DNA from: Odontesthes bonariensis | Taxonomy: Eukaryota; Chordata; Actinopteri; Atheriniformes; Atherinopsidae | Direction: 5' to 3' | Assembly: GCF_027942865.1 (NCBI RefSeq) | Contig: NC_134524.1 | Coordinates: 5,151,036 to 5,215,035 of the forward strand | Length of the DNA stretch: 64,000 bases | Part shown: positions 1 through 10,739 of the stretch, one piece after another | How positions within the stretch are numbered: the stretch's first letter is position 1 | How the letters are laid out: the number at the start of each line of letters is the position of its first letter | Notes under the pieces: model-generated | The model's input: the letters and a program-made list of their open reading frames with translations, nothing else | Told to the model about the DNA's origin: nothing | The model's database searches: none | Program-made: the position numbers and the translations under genes

Positions 1-465
1 TGTATATCTTGTATAGCCTATATTCTTTTTTACACTTTGTTTTAGATTATTCTATATTCATTATATTATATTATATTAATTATTATATATTATACTGTAT
101 TTTAGATTTATAGAAATCCTATGTGTGTGTTTGGAGCTACTGGGGACTTGAATTTCCCTGAGGGAGTCATCCCAAGGGATAAATAAAGTTGAGTCATGGG
201 GCAAATAAACGTGAAATATTTACGATTTATTTTAGAAAATAAATATGGACTTCGTCTGTAGTGTGATAATTAGCTCACTACTTTGATGTTTATAATAACC
301 TAAACATTTGAGAATTAAGCAAGTTATGTCTTGAATGTTTGAATGTTTCACCATCAACACAATGTTGTCGGCGGGAGAGCTACCTGTGGTAAGATGGCGG
401 CCATCTGCAGACGTTCGACTCCGTTGACCAGTAACGCGGACGAGACATCTAGCCATTCTATACAT
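1..465. other. AT-rich stretch with a LINE-like 3' tail
   Basis: No gene is seen. Positions 1-110 are AT-rich simple sequence. Around 145-195 there is a stretch of the AATTTCCCT...AATAAAGT kind, which resembles the 3' tail of Rex1/CR1-type LINEs of fishes. The remainder up to 465 is unassigned. Confidence 0.4.
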
Positions 466-1270
466 ATCTATGGGCCCCACCCTCCACTTAAATATCCTGA
501 AATTTCTTCCTAGCTTCTTCCAAAAGTCTGTTTTCCCTAAGTGCTCCCCCTCCTGGGCCCCCAGCTACTATTGCTTCTTCTTATCCAAATCCACTGACTG
601 GACTTTACTGCCTCATCTGACACTTCCTTCACTATTTTCCTCACACTCTGTCCACTTACACCCAGCTCCCTCAACAATGAGACAACAGGGGTGGTCGGTG
701 GCGTAGTGGGTACAGCAGGCGCCCCATGTACAGAGGCTAGTCCTCGCTGCAGCTGGCCCCGGTTCGAGTGCTGCACCGGACGACCCTTTGCTGCATGTTT
801 TCCCCCTCTCTCTGCCCCCTGCTTCCTGTCTCTCTTCGACTGTCCTGTCCATTAAAGGCATAAAAAGCCCCCAAAAAATTTGAAAAAAAAAAAAACAATG
901 AGACAACAGACTTTGCAACAAATCCTCTACATTCTACCTCCACTGGACAGATTCTAACTGTCCATCCTCGCTGCTCTGCTTTTGCCCCCAACTCCACATC
1001 TCTAAGCTTTTTCCTTTCATATGCGTCTGCTACTAATTCCTCCCACGGAACAGTCAGCTCTATGAAATAGACTCTCATTCTACTCCTAGACCATGAGACT
1101 ATATCAGGCCTTAGATTTGTAGAGGCTATCTCCTGGGGAACAACAAGCTTATTTCCTAAATCTACCTGCATCTCCCAATCACAAGCATCCTCCAAGCTGC
1201 CATGCCTCCTTACCGTCTTATTAACTTTCTCCCCCTCTTGAACAAACTGAATTGCAACTCTCTTCACCTT
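466..1270 (-). mobile_element. Retroelement 3' coding fragment with PD-(D/E)XK-like tail
   Basis: On the minus strand an open frame from 1267 runs through a conserved stretch: RPDIVSWS, then FIELTVPWEE about 15 residues later, then CPVEVECRGF. It continues after a SINE interruption to end in a WIWIRR motif near 560. From memory this block is common at the C-terminus of teleost reverse-transcriptase proteins, and the RPD...E pattern recalls the restriction-like endonuclease of R2/NeSL-type LINEs; that family assignment is inference. No reverse transcriptase core is present here. A second copy lacking the SINE lies at 61862-62110. The right end (about 1412) lies inside what should be the last intron of lectin gene A. 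Confidence 0.6.
689..893 (+). mobile_element. tRNA-derived SINE with perfect target-site duplication
   Basis: This 205 bp insert begins with a tRNA-like head carrying an A-box-like GTGGCGTAGTGGGTA and a B-box-like GGTTCGAGTGC, followed by an unrelated body and an A-rich tail at 881-893. It is flanked by a perfect 16 bp direct repeat, AACAATGAGACAACAG, at 673-688 and 894-909. The paralogous sequence near 62070-62090 carries the target only once, which confirms the insertion boundaries. It interrupts the retroelement frame. Confidence 0.9.
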
Positions 1271-1530
1271 AGACCCTCCTAAGTTTACCTGCCTTCATTT
1301 ATCTTCAATACCTGCAGCTAAGCTTCTTAATACTTGGTCATGTCGCCATGTATACCGGCCTTGTGACAGACTAACCTGACAACCTGACAAAATATGCCTT
1401 GGAGTTGCAGTCAAAATTAATTATAATATAGAAGTTATATTAATTATCATCTATTCAAACTATAACAGCAGATTAAAAAATTTACACTGAGAAATTATTC
1501 ATTGCTTTTACATTTGGAAATAATTTTTAC

Positions 1531-2886
1531 CTGAATAATTCATTTGCAAGCAGTCCTGTCGTAGGTAATTATTAGGCTGTCCTTTGCACCAGCGAGAATA
1601 TCCGAAGGATGAACCATCAGCCCAAAGCCAAACACCGTTCTAGAGGACATCAGTGACATCAGTGAAGAATAACGTTTGAATTTTATTAAAATTATTTAGA
1701 TTAACACTCTGATCTTGTGCAGGTGAATTATATACCTCTTGTGCATCAGAGCCTCCAATCCATGCTTTCTTGTTCGCATGAGTGGCTCTCAGTATAAGCC
1801 TTCGAATGCCATAGTATTCCTGAGCGCTGTGGACAGATGCCAGATTTCCCCCCAAAGAGATACAGTTTCTCTACAAAAAGAGAGGGGAAAAAAATAAAAC
1901 TATAAATATATATAAAATTAGATATTTTGACCTCCTGTGTGTGCATGGAGACCCATCAGGGTCCCCATCCTGTGACTACTGGTCCTAGCCCGTCTGTCGT
2001 AACCCTAAACTCAGTTGGTGACACTTTTTTTCTCCTGTGTCTCTCACCACTGGCAGCAGAGCGGCTCAATGGCCCCAAGTGTCCATTTTGAAATGATTTC
2101 AGGCAATGGTGAAGAGAGATGCTTTACTCTTGTTCCATTGTGGATGTTAATGAGATCAACTTTACCTTGAAGAATCAAGTTTGAATTGATTTAAACTAAT
2201 AAATAAGAATAATATGAAATAACTGTAACTAACTGTACTTTGTTGGTTAAAAACAGTTGCTAAAACGTTCTGAATGAACTTAGTATTCTGGTACTAATTC
2301 AGCACAGTACAAGAAAATTGCTCATATTACCTGAGCTTGAGCCCAAGTCCTAGGTTTTGGAATGTAGATGAAACAGCGCCAATTGATGCTAGTCCAACCC
2401 GGGTTACATGCTCCCCTCTTGAAAACATGACTCTCTCCTTAAAAAGTGAATAAATACAGATCAATATATCGCTTTAGAATGCATTTTTATCCCCTAACCT
2501 GCTGTATCTGCTGATATAATACATTTATATCCATTTCATAAATGCACTAATGCTTGTGCCTGTTCTATCTCACTCTGGGAAGACATTTCAGATCTCTGCT
2601 ATAAACATTTTTTCCTTCCCTAGTTTTTTCTGCCATCCATCCATTTACCCAGAGAGAACCCACACATGCACAGAGAGAACATGCAAACCACACAGAAAGG
2701 CCCCAGCTGGGAATCAAACCTGGAAGCCTCTTGCTGTGAGGCGACGGTGCCAACCACCACACCACTGTGTGTATTAAACTCTCTGTATTTTTTTCCAAGT
2801 TCTTGTAGAAACGCACACTTACCGGAGCCACTTCTGGTCAGAGCCATCATCACACAGAAAAGCAAAGGCAAAGTCAGCATCCTCAT
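1531..2886 (-). CDS. Lectin gene A: type II antifreeze-like C-type lectin, last exon missing
   Basis: Predicted secreted C-type lectin related to type II antifreeze proteins, nattectin and ladderlectin. Coding exons on the minus strand: 2886-2823 (signal peptide MRMLTLPLLFCVMMALTRSGS), 2437-2331 (first domain exon, ACNPGWTSINWRCF, then WAQAQ), 1870-1736 (RNCISLGGNLASVHSAQEY, WIGG) and 1639-1531 (GVWLWADGSSF, WCKGQPNN, CLQMNYS). Boundaries are GT-AG and the phases fit. The sugar/Ca2+ loop reads QPN, between mannose-type EPN and galactose-type QPD. The final exon (KCWDD...VCS in paralogs) is absent: at about 1413 homology to gene B stops and retroelement sequence begins. The gene is therefore truncated unless that exon lies left of the window. 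A tRNA-SINE occupies the first intron. Confidence 0.85.
2640..2768 (-). mobile_element. tRNA-derived SINE in intron 1 of lectin gene A
   Basis: Read on the minus strand this begins with a tRNA-like head (GTGGTGTGGTGGTTGGCACC, then CAAGAGGCTTCC and a B-box-like GGTTTGATTCCC) and continues into the GTTTGCATGTTCTCTC stretch found in many fish SINEs. The same insertion is in intron 1 of gene B (31500-31628), so it predates that duplication. Confidence 0.7.
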
Positions 2887-3077
2887 GGTGGAGATGGTGC
2901 AGCTTCCAGATGATGATGAGACCTTGAATAAAGACAGACAGTAATGTTATAACGTCTATGTGTCAAACGGACAACCAGCTGTGGCTCTCAGTCCAAGGAA
3001 AGATACAAACCGTCTCTTCTGATATTCAGTGTCAGCCTGCAGCTTCAGCTTTGTAACAAACCTGTCAAAGAGCAGCT

Positions 3078-3085
3078 CTTAAATA
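3078..3085 (-). promoter_or_regulatory. TATA-like box of lectin gene A
   Basis: On the minus strand TATTTAAG lies about 190 bp before the start codon, followed by GAGCTGC and a segment (AAGCTGAAGCTGCAGGCTGACACTGAATATC) conserved in the 5' leaders of the other lectin copies, so transcription probably starts near 3050. A 5' leader intron is likely: an acceptor-like TTTATTCAAG precedes the coding exon. Confidence 0.6.
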
Positions 3086-3264
3086 CGGTTTATTATCTTT
3101 CCATCTTCACAAAATGAGGAACTAGGTACATCCACGCCGACTGCACGTAGACACACATTCAGAAAGTCCAATCATGGTGACATATTAAATGATGATACTC
3201 AGAGTTCACACTGTGTTGCATCACACATTCTTTCAACACATCACTTGATGAAAAAAGAGAAGTT

Positions 3265-3803
3265 GAGCCCAGAGAGCCAGAGCCCCGAGAGCCAGAGCCC
3301 CGAGAGCCAGAGCCCAGAGAGCCAGAGCCCAGAGAGCCAGAGCCCCAAGAGCCAGAGCCCGGAGAGCCAGAGCCCGGAGAGCCAGAGCCCAGAGAGCCAG
3401 AGCCCGGAGAGCCAGAGCCCAGAGAGCCAGAGCCCGGAGAGCCAGAGCCCAGAGAGCCAGAGCCCAGAGATCCAGAGCCCAGAGAGTCAGAGCCCAGAGA
3501 GCCAGAGCCCGGAGAGCCAGAGCCCAGAGAGCCAGAGCCCGGAGAGCCAGAGCCCGGAGAGCCAGAGCCCAGAGAGCCAGAGCCCAGAGATCCAGAGCCC
3601 AGAGAGCCAGAGCCCGGAGAGCCAGAGCCCAGAGAGCCAGAGAGCCAGAGCCCAGAGAGCCAGAGCCCAGAGAGCCAGAGCCCGGAGAGCCAGAGCCCGG
3701 AGAGCCAGAGCCCGGAGAGCCAGAGCCCAGAGAGCCAGAGCCCAGAGAGCCAGAGCCCGGAGAGCCAGAGCCCAGAGAGCCAGAGCCCGGAGAGCCAGAG
3801 CCC
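3265..3803. repeat. 15-bp minisatellite, about 36 units
   Basis: Tandem array of a 15 bp unit CCCAGAGAGCCAGAG with A/G and C substitutions; one short 10 bp unit near 3630 shifts the reading frame. Because the unit is a multiple of three, long open frames run in several frames (QSPES repeats on plus, GSGSL or WLSGL repeats on minus). These are not genes. Related arrays or remnants lie at 13338-13360, 15186-15208 and 33742-34175, always beside the same intergenic block. Confidence 0.95.
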
Positions 3804-3805
3804 AT

Positions 3806-5777
3806 AGAACCACAACCCAAGGACCCACAACTTGAAGCCCCTTCCTCCCACCTTCTTTTTGGGATGTCTAGGATCCATCCCTTGAAGGGGGGGCTGCCCT
3901 ATCACCGGATATCTGGCCGTCCGCCAGACTGCCTCCGGTTTCGAGCCCCTCCCTCCCACCCACTTTTTGGGTTGTCATACCTTGAGAGAGAGGGGGGGGT
4001 GGGGGGGGCCCTCTGTCACATTCATGGGGTTTTCCCCATGTTTTTAGTTTTGTGTTTTTATCATGTGTTAGTGTTTAAGTCCATGCTTAGTTAAGTTTTG
4101 CCATGTTTTAGTTTTGCCATTGTTTTTCCCTCACCTCCCACGTTCAGGTCATAAGTTACACTCACGTCACCTGTATTCATTGTCCCCAGCTGCACTCATT
4201 TATCAATCACTCCCAGTTCAGTATTTAGTTTCCAGGCTCCCCGTTCAGTTTGTGATTTCCTTTCTCCGTTTTTCACCCTTCATGCCACGACTAACCAAGC
4301 TAAGTTATTTCATCATTTACCAAGCCATGTTCTTTGTTTTGCCTTGCCTTAGCCATGTTTTATTTCCCACAGCTTAGTTTTGTCATCCGGCTCAGCCGGT
4401 TAACCCTTTTGTTAACCTTGAAAATAAACCCAGTTTGCTTCTTACCTCTGGAGTCCACATCCGTGTCCTGCCAACCCCAAACCTGAGTAGACCCAGCTCT
4501 TCAGAGAGCATCTCCTATCCTGGCACTTACCCTGTACTTCCCTACTCCCTCTACTGCACTTTATCTTTCTGTTCTTCCTTCTATGCCTGCACTCTATCTC
4601 TACCCTGTCACCTCTGACAGAGTCTGACTTGTGGTTTCCTTCTATGTAGCTTATTGTTAGCTTTGATATTAGCTTTAATGTTATATATTTTTTCAATTGT
4701 AAGTCGCTTTGGATAAAAGCGTCTGCTAAAAGCATAAACATAAACTGACAGCAGCTGGCTGCACTCCACAATACATTATCCCATGTCATTTGTAAACACT
4801 GTCCCATTTTCATGTGTCACTGAGCTTGAAACATCTTGGCTCCTGTCCCATAACAGCTCTTCTTCTATGGTGCTTTAGCAGTTTTAGGATTTAATGTTTT
4901 TTCTTCCCTGCTTTCATTGCAGTGCCATGGAATGTATTTGTACAACGGATGAAGTGTTGATTAATTATTAAGTTTTAGAAATAAACAGATACAGGCCGCA
5001 TTGTGACATCTTTCATTGTTGCAAGTGGCAGCGCCTCATGGGAGTCATGTGACGCGCCGCCGCGCTGCACGGCTCGTGTGACTTGAGAATATGTAAGCAT
5101 CTCCATTTAAGGAAATGTTTTACTTGAATTCTTACAAGAAGCAGTGAACAATTAGCATGCATGAGAGAGCTGCCTGAATGAGGAGGAAAAAATTACACAA
5201 CATGCCAAAAGAGCAACTGTACTTCTCCATGGTCTGTTATCTTTTTAAAACATCTGTTTAACTTGTGTTAAACGCTTCACCACAACGGTTCACACTGTGT
5301 CACAATGACTGAACAAGTTCATCACAGACTCTTTGAGACAAATACATCTGTTGATATTCTTATCTTATGTAAAATCAAACATTTTAAAGATGGCAAGAAA
5401 TATTTCTTCAAACTCATTACAACTTAAGGTTTCATTTAAAAAGGTTTACTAAAACTTTTACTGTTTCTGTCTTTTATTTCAGCTCTTAAACAGCGTTAGA
5501 TATCTTTACATCTTCAAAAAATGAGGAACTTAAGACTTGCACACTCACAACAAAACGTGCAGTATGGTGGGAAAAAAAATCGACGGGTGAATCTGCAAAT
5601 TTAAGTCGTGGCTGATGATGTGAGTTTGATTGCGAAACAGCAGAAGTAGCATTGAAGGCCTTTTTCCAGACTGACCCAGACTTGCTGAGTGCTTCATATG
5701 TGGCGGCAGGCTTGACACCTGAAATGGTACAAGGTGAAGACAGATACGGCTGTTAGTGCACAGAGGTAACTGACACT
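3806..5777. repeat. Intergenic duplicated block, copy 1 (left of the LTR element)
   Basis: Non-coding block starting with a CAAGGACCCACAAC... motif and a GATCCATCCCTTGAAGGGGGGG segment. It includes a tail-like CGCTTTGGATAAAAGCGTCTGCTAA at about 4707-4733 and a GC island GACGCGCCGCCGCGCTGCACGG at 5051-5072. Near copies are 13361-14950, 34176-34780 and 63575-64000. It is interrupted at 5778 by the LTR retrotransposon and resumes at 13188. No credible gene is seen in it. Confidence 0.85.
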
Positions 5778-6222
5778 TGTCACAGCCCCTGGGGCTTGTG
5801 CCGGGCATGTCTCTCTCCTCCCTCTTTCTTTGTCTCCTCCCTCAGACCAGGAAGCTGATTGGAGTGTGCAGCATTGATTGCGGCAGCTCGTACACCTGGC
5901 CGTCTGTGGGAGTGGATTTACGCAGCCTTATTTTGTTAATTCTTTCCTTTTGGTTCCTGGCTGGGTTTGTGAGAACAGCAGTGTGTTTTGGGTTTGTTTG
6001 GTTTATCCTTTTTTTATGTTTCACACCATACAACACTTTTGCAGCACATTCATGCTCCATAACACCACTGCACTACTGATGACTGATTGCCACATCCCAT
6101 TGTTTTACTTTTGTTGAATTCTCAGCTTAAGTCCGAATTGGTTAAATAAATTGGATTTCTTTATAACTCTCAAACCGTGTGCTTCCTCCTTTTTGATACG
6201 GCTTTTGAGCCAGGTCGTGTCA
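5778..6222 (+). repeat. 5' LTR
   Basis: Direct repeat of 12743-13187, 445 bp, starting TGTCACAGCC and ending GGTCGTGTCA, with an AATAAA at about 6147 that could serve as poly(A) signal. Confidence 0.95.
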
Positions 6223-6225
6223 AAT

Positions 6226-6238
6226 TGGGGGCTCGTCC
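6226..6238 (+). promoter_or_regulatory. Primer binding site for tRNA-Pro
   Basis: TGGGGGCTCGTCC follows the 5' LTR after three bases. It is complementary to the 3' end of tRNA-Pro and matches the first 13 bases of the well-known proline-type primer site. Confidence 0.85.
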
Positions 6239-6963
6239 TTGTTCTATTTGCTAAAGTTTAGTGGGTAGTTTCTGAGCTTGGGGTTGTTGGTGGTGGCTTG
6301 ATTGCTGCACACCTGAGTGCTGTTTACCCGCTGCCCTGCTGGGGGAGGGGTTGTTGGAAGTTTGCATGGCTTCAGTGATTAGGTGAGGAGTTTCTCCTGG
6401 TGGTACTATTGTTGGGGGTAGGTTGAAACTCTGACCTGGTTGTTTTGAGGAGGTGCATGGTTTGGTATTGAAGCTGATTTGGTTCTAGTTTGAAGGTAGT
6501 TTGTGTTGTGGTAATTTAGTTTATGCGCGTTGTCTGTTATTGTTTTGGGCTGGTTGTCAGGGTAAATGTTGGTTGGTGTGTCACATTGGACCGTGTGTTC
6601 CCTCTGTTAGGCTTAGGGCATTTTCCCTTTGGAATCTGCTCATCTGTCCGTAGTGTGGGGTGACGGCGGTTAGAGCAGTTGTCTCAGGGGCATGTCCATG
6701 GTTTTGGTGGTGTTGCGAGATGACTGGTCGCGTCACCACACCAGTGGGTTTCAGTGCATAAGTACCCACTGCCAGATCCCCTGAAGACTAGGGTTGAGTT
6801 GGTTTAGGTTAGTTTTGGTTAGGCAGTTTAGTTAGTGGGGGGACACGCACTGAGTGGGGGTCAGTGATGACCTTTGGCACACTGGCTACACTTGCTTTGT
6901 GACGCAGCACAAGTCTGGTTGGAGCTCCTGGGCAGTTTTTCCTTTCACTGCTCTTTTTCTTAA

Positions 6964-7794
6964 CCCTCTGGAGTCTAAGGCCTTTTCAGAGACTTTGAGG
7001 GAGTTGTCACCACCTTGACATTTTCAAGTATTTGAACTAACTGTAAACATCTATGCAAAAGTGACATATATGGTTGTATTCGGAAAAGCCTAACAAAAAA
7101 CAATATGAGAGTGAAGTGAATGTAATACAAACAAGTTTTATTTAAATTGAGGGGAAACACAACTGTACAAAAAAACAAGTTTTAGAGGTCTTCAAACAGT
7201 GCAAGAAAACACACTATAAATGTATCTAGCCAAGACTTTTGAAGGTTGAACCTTGTAAACAAAAGTGTTGGCTGCATAAAAGTAAAAAGTGCAGTCAGAA
7301 ATGTTTTTTTGTTTTCACACAAACTGTAAAAAAGTAATTGTAACTCCAGGCAGTGTCTCTGAGAGTTGAATACAAATTAGATGGGTGTGTAACACCCCTG
7401 ATTCCCCCCACCCCCCTGTCACTCTCCATGTGATAAATGATTTTCACTGGCAGGACATTGCTGCCTTCCCCCACATGCTGGCTGAATGGAGCGTGTTCTC
7501 ACCTGTGAATAGCCACTCAATCACCTGGTACTTTACATGTGAATAGCGATAGGTGTGGCCTAGGAAGCTGCTGCAGTCTGAGACTACAGAAAATCCAAAG
7601 ATTTCTGTTCACTCTCTTTAAAAAGGGCCACCTATATAATTTATTTTAATATATATATATATTTAAAAACTAGAAGTTTCAAGGTTTTTAATGGTGTCAC
7701 TTATATGTTTGAATGACAAAAACTCACAGAGTTACAGATGTGTTTTTGGAGATGTGTAAAAAAATCCCGCCGGCGGGATTTAGACTCCAGAGTG
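6964..7794. mobile_element. piggyBac-type MITE nested in the LTR element leader
   Basis: 831 bp flanked by TTAA on both sides (6960-6963 and 7795-7798). Terminal inverted repeats are CCCTCTGGAGTCTAA on the left and the complement of TTAGACTCCAGAGTG on the right, one mismatch. TTAA targets are the hallmark of piggyBac transposition. No transposase is seen, only AT-rich sequence and a CCCGCCGGCGGG palindrome at 7768-7779. It lies between the primer binding site and gag. Confidence 0.88.
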
Positions 7795-7844
7795 TTAATT
7801 AGTATTGACCTGGCTTGTATGTTGGGAACTTTTCTAGCTTAGAG

Positions 7845-8030
7845 ATGGCTAGCATTGCTGAGTTTGTGGAAGCTCCGAGTTTAGAGTTATTGAATAGATT
7901 CACCAAAGACCAGTTACTCAGAGTAGCAGACCACTACAAGATAGGGATTAGTGATAAAAAGTCAAACAAGGAGGTACTGAAGTCTGAGATTAAAGCCTTC
8001 TTGAGTGATTTAGGGATCCTGCCTGACTGA
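7845..8030 (+). pseudogene. LTR element gag, N-terminal part
   Basis: Starts MASIAEFVEAPS and continues with a helical segment (LLNRFTKDQLLRVADHY...) typical of the N-terminus of teleost Gypsy gag proteins. The frame ends at a stop at 8028-8030, after which gag-like sequence resumes at 8078 in another frame. Either this is a disabling change or the gag is normally made from two frames; the first is more likely. Confidence 0.7.
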
Positions 8031-8077
8031 GGAGGAGCCTCATTCCAGAGACGTGGCCTGGTGAATCTGGTGATGGT

Positions 8078-9115
8078 TTGGGCCAGCATTTTAGTACAGG
8101 AACTGGTAATTTAACATTTGAGCAGCAGAGGGAGCTGTTTTTTTTTTTGAAGTCCCAAGAGAGGATTGAAGTGGAGAGGTTGCGGATTGAGCAGTCCACA
8201 CTTGACATTGAGAAAACTAAACTGGAACTGATAAAACAGGGGAAACTTGCAGCTGGGGAGGCTGGGGTAACTGGTGGTCAGTCAGGGGTTTCAGGGTCTA
8301 ATGATCAGGACTTTGACATTTTTCGCAATCTGCACCTGGTACCAAAGTTCAATGAAAAAGATCCAGAAACATTCTTTTCTCTTTTTGAACGCGTTGCTGA
8401 GGTCCGGAATTGGCCGGAGTCTGTGCGCACATTGATGTTGCAGTGCGTATTTACTGGAAGAGCTCAAGAGGCCTATGCAAGTTTAAATTCAGAGGATAGT
8501 AAGCACGCATTAGTTAAAAAGGCAGTGTTAAGAGCTTTTGAGTTGGTGCCTGAGGCGTACCGCAAACGTTTTCGTACGTGGCAGAAAAACGAGAACCAAA
8601 CCTACTTGGAATTGGCGGGTGATTTGGCGAGGCATTTTGACCGTTGGGTTGCTGCGCTGGAAGTCAGTGATTATGAGGGGTTGCGTGAACTTATAGTTCT
8701 CGAGCAATTTAAGAACACGTTACCTGAACATATTGCTAATTACATCAGTGACCAGAAAGTGAAAACAGTTGCGAACGCTGCGGCATTAGCAGATGAATAT
8801 GTGCTCAGGCACAGACATGGGTTTGGTGAGCGGCGTCTGTTTAGCCGGCACCCACCTGTCTATGGTGGCAATGGCCATGGAAACGGGGCACGTTCCGATT
8901 TATGTGCAGTGGGTAGCTCAGTTAAAGTTGTTGCTACAGAGGATCATGGTGTTCGTAGCCGTGAGGAAAGAACCTGTAATTGCTGTCATAAAAAGGGCCA
9001 TTTACAAGCTGACTGTTATGCTCTTAAGGCTAAGTCGAACTCTAACCTCCAGTCTGTCTTTCAACCTAGGGCTAGAGGGCTGTCTCAGTGCCACCTTCGC
9101 TGCCTTTGGTGGTGA
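8078..9115 (+). CDS. LTR element gag: SCAN-like capsid and zinc knuckle
   Basis: A 345-residue frame. Residues 1-80 look coiled-coil-like. The middle contains capsid sequence resembling the SCAN domain (YRKRFRTWQK, LELAGDLARHFDRW, LIVLEQFKNTLPEHI). A CCHC zinc knuckle (CNCCHKKGHLQADC) sits near residue 305. Gmr1-like capsids are the proposed source of the vertebrate SCAN domain, which fits. The frame overlaps the protease-integrase frame by 28 bases in the -1 register, so a -1 frameshift for pol expression is possible; no slippery heptamer was confirmed. Confidence 0.88.
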   Translation: MGQHFSTGTGNLTFEQQRELFFFLKSQERIEVERLRIEQSTLDIEKTKLELIKQGKLAAGEAGVTGGQSGVSGSNDQDFDIFRNLHLVPKFNEKDPETFFSLFERVAEVRNWPESVRTLMLQCVFTGRAQEAYASLNSEDSKHALVKKAVLRAFELVPEAYRKRFRTWQKNENQTYLELAGDLARHFDRWVAALEVSDYEGLRELIVLEQFKNTLPEHIANYISDQKVKTVANAAALADEYVLRHRHGFGERRLFSRHPPVYGGNGHGNGARSDLCAVGSSVKVVATEDHGVRSREERTCNCCHKKGHLQADCYALKAKSNSNLQSVFQPRARGLSQCHLRCLWW

Positions 9116-10134
9116 ATGGGGGGTTTCAGGTTGGGACTCATCAAAGTCCGGAACTGGAAAGTTACAGACATTTTGTTAGTGATGGTTTTGTGTCTTTGGT
9201 GGGGAGTGACAAAAAAGTACCAGTAAAGATATTGCGTGACACTGCTGCTTATGATACTTTTATCGAAGCGTCAGTTTTGCCATTCACTAGTGAGAGTGAT
9301 ACTGGGTCTTGTATTCCTGTGTTGGGTATGGATTTAAATGTACTTCAAGTTCCCATGCATAACATCATGTTGTACTCCGATCTTTTCCAGGGACAAGCAG
9401 TTGTGGGGGTGCGTCCTGCTTTACCAGTGGAGGGTGTCAATGTGCTTTTGGGTAATGGCCTGGCTGGTGCCTGTGTGTGGGTTGACGTGCCGCCACAGTT
9501 AGAGGTGGACACGGTGCCAGTGGTAAGACAACAGCCTGATGATAGTCAATCAGCATTCCCTGAAGTGTTCACAGCATGTGCTGTAACGCGTGCTATGACA
9601 GGGGATAAGTTTAATTCCAGCCTGTGTGAATCAAATAAAAATGTGGTAACCGGCGCCCAGATAGAGAGCAGTGCTCGGGGCTATTTCCTTAAAGACTACC
9701 TGTTGGTAAGGAAATGGGTCCCGCATGGTCAGAGTTTTGTGGGTGATCCGATTATCCAAATCGTGTTGCCTGAGAGGTTTCGTGAACCTGTTTTAAAACT
9801 AGCTCATGAGGGGTCGGGGCATCTTGGTGTTCGGAAGACATACGACCGGATTCTGAGGCATTTTTTCTGGCCTCGGTTGAAACATGACATATCGGTACAC
9901 ATAAAAACTTGCCACACATGCCAACTAACAAGTAAGCCCAATCAGACTCTAAAACCTGCTCCTCTATTACCAATTCCAGCAGTCAATCAACCTTTTGAGC
10001 ACTTGATTGTGGACTGTGTGGGCCCCCTCCCTCGCTCGAAATCCGGTACTATCTATCTTCTCACTGTAATGTGCCAAGCCACTCGCTATCCAGCAGCGTA
10101 CACGTTTGTACCATCACTGCTAGGTCGGTGGTGA
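9088..10134 (+). CDS. LTR element pol part 1: aspartic protease and integrase N-terminus
   Basis: A 348-residue frame. The protease-like active site reads DTA in ILRDTAAYDTF (about residue 50), in place of the usual DTG/DSG. Integrase begins about residue 230 with an HHCC zinc-binding domain (HEGSGHLG ... CHTCQ), followed by the first catalytic Asp in LIVDCVGPLP. The frame breaks near 10100 inside the integrase core and ends at 10132-10134. Confidence 0.88.
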   Translation: MPPSLPLVVNGGFQVGTHQSPELESYRHFVSDGFVSLVGSDKKVPVKILRDTAAYDTFIEASVLPFTSESDTGSCIPVLGMDLNVLQVPMHNIMLYSDLFQGQAVVGVRPALPVEGVNVLLGNGLAGACVWVDVPPQLEVDTVPVVRQQPDDSQSAFPEVFTACAVTRAMTGDKFNSSLCESNKNVVTGAQIESSARGYFLKDYLLVRKWVPHGQSFVGDPIIQIVLPERFREPVLKLAHEGSGHLGVRKTYDRILRHFFWPRLKHDISVHIKTCHTCQLTSKPNQTLKPAPLLPIPAVNQPFEHLIVDCVGPLPRSKSGTIYLLTVMCQATRYPAAYTFVPSLLGRW

Positions 10135-10739
10135 GAGCGTTGTCACAATTCATCTCTATATTTGGCATTCCAAAAATCATTCAAAGTGACCAGGGTTCAA
10201 CTTTCTCCTCACACCTTTTCTCTCAAGTGTTGAAGCAGCTTAACATCAAGCATAACAAGGCATCTGCGTATCATGCACAAAGTCAGGGAGCATTAGAACG
10301 GTTCCATCAAACGTTGAAGTCGTTGCTACGTTCTTATTGCATTCAAATGGAAGGTGACTGGGAGGAGGGTTTGCCCTGGTTAATGCTTGTGGCTAGGGAA
10401 GTAGTTCAAGAGAGTACAGGGTTTAGCCCAAATGACTTGGTGTTCGGCCATACTGTACGAGGTCCGTTAGCCATTTTGAGGGACCAGTGGATGGGGGAGA
10501 ACCGGAACCTGTTAGACTGTGTGAATGGTTTTCGGCGTAGACTTTATGCAGCTGGCGAACTGGCCAGGGAGAAAATGGAGCGTGTGCAGGGAAAAATGAA
10601 AAAGCTCTATGATAGACGTACGGAACGACGGGTTTTCAGTCCTGGTGACCGAGTACTGGCGCTGTTGCCCATCATATGCTCGCCATTTCAAGCCAAATTT
10701 ACTGGCCCACACACAGTTTTAAGGAAGCTTTTTGTTTAA
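10104..10739 (+). pseudogene. LTR element pol part 2: integrase core
   Basis: Continues the integrase in another frame after a break at about 10100. It shows the second Asp (IIQSDQGSTF) and the catalytic Glu (GALERFHQTLK) of the D,D-35-E triad, followed by a C-terminal region with SPGDRVLALLP and a GPY/F-like segment (FQAKFTGPHTVLRKL). The frame stops at 10737-10739 and the protein continues in a third frame. Confidence 0.88.

Noticed and set aside
8..200. Host gene 3' end at the window start
   Set aside because: The AATAAAGT segment looks like a LINE tail, and no coding sequence precedes it.
2640..2768. Functional tRNA genes in lectin introns and at 689
   Set aside because: Only A and B boxes are tRNA-like; there is no intact cloverleaf, and the sequences are SINE heads.
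3265..3803. CRISPR-like array
   Set aside because: Units are directly adjacent with no unique spacers, and the DNA is vertebrate.
3159..3959. QSPES / GSGSL / WLSGL repeat proteins, also at 33680-34315
   Set aside because: Artefacts of the 15 bp minisatellite; the frame shifts at irregular units without consequence.
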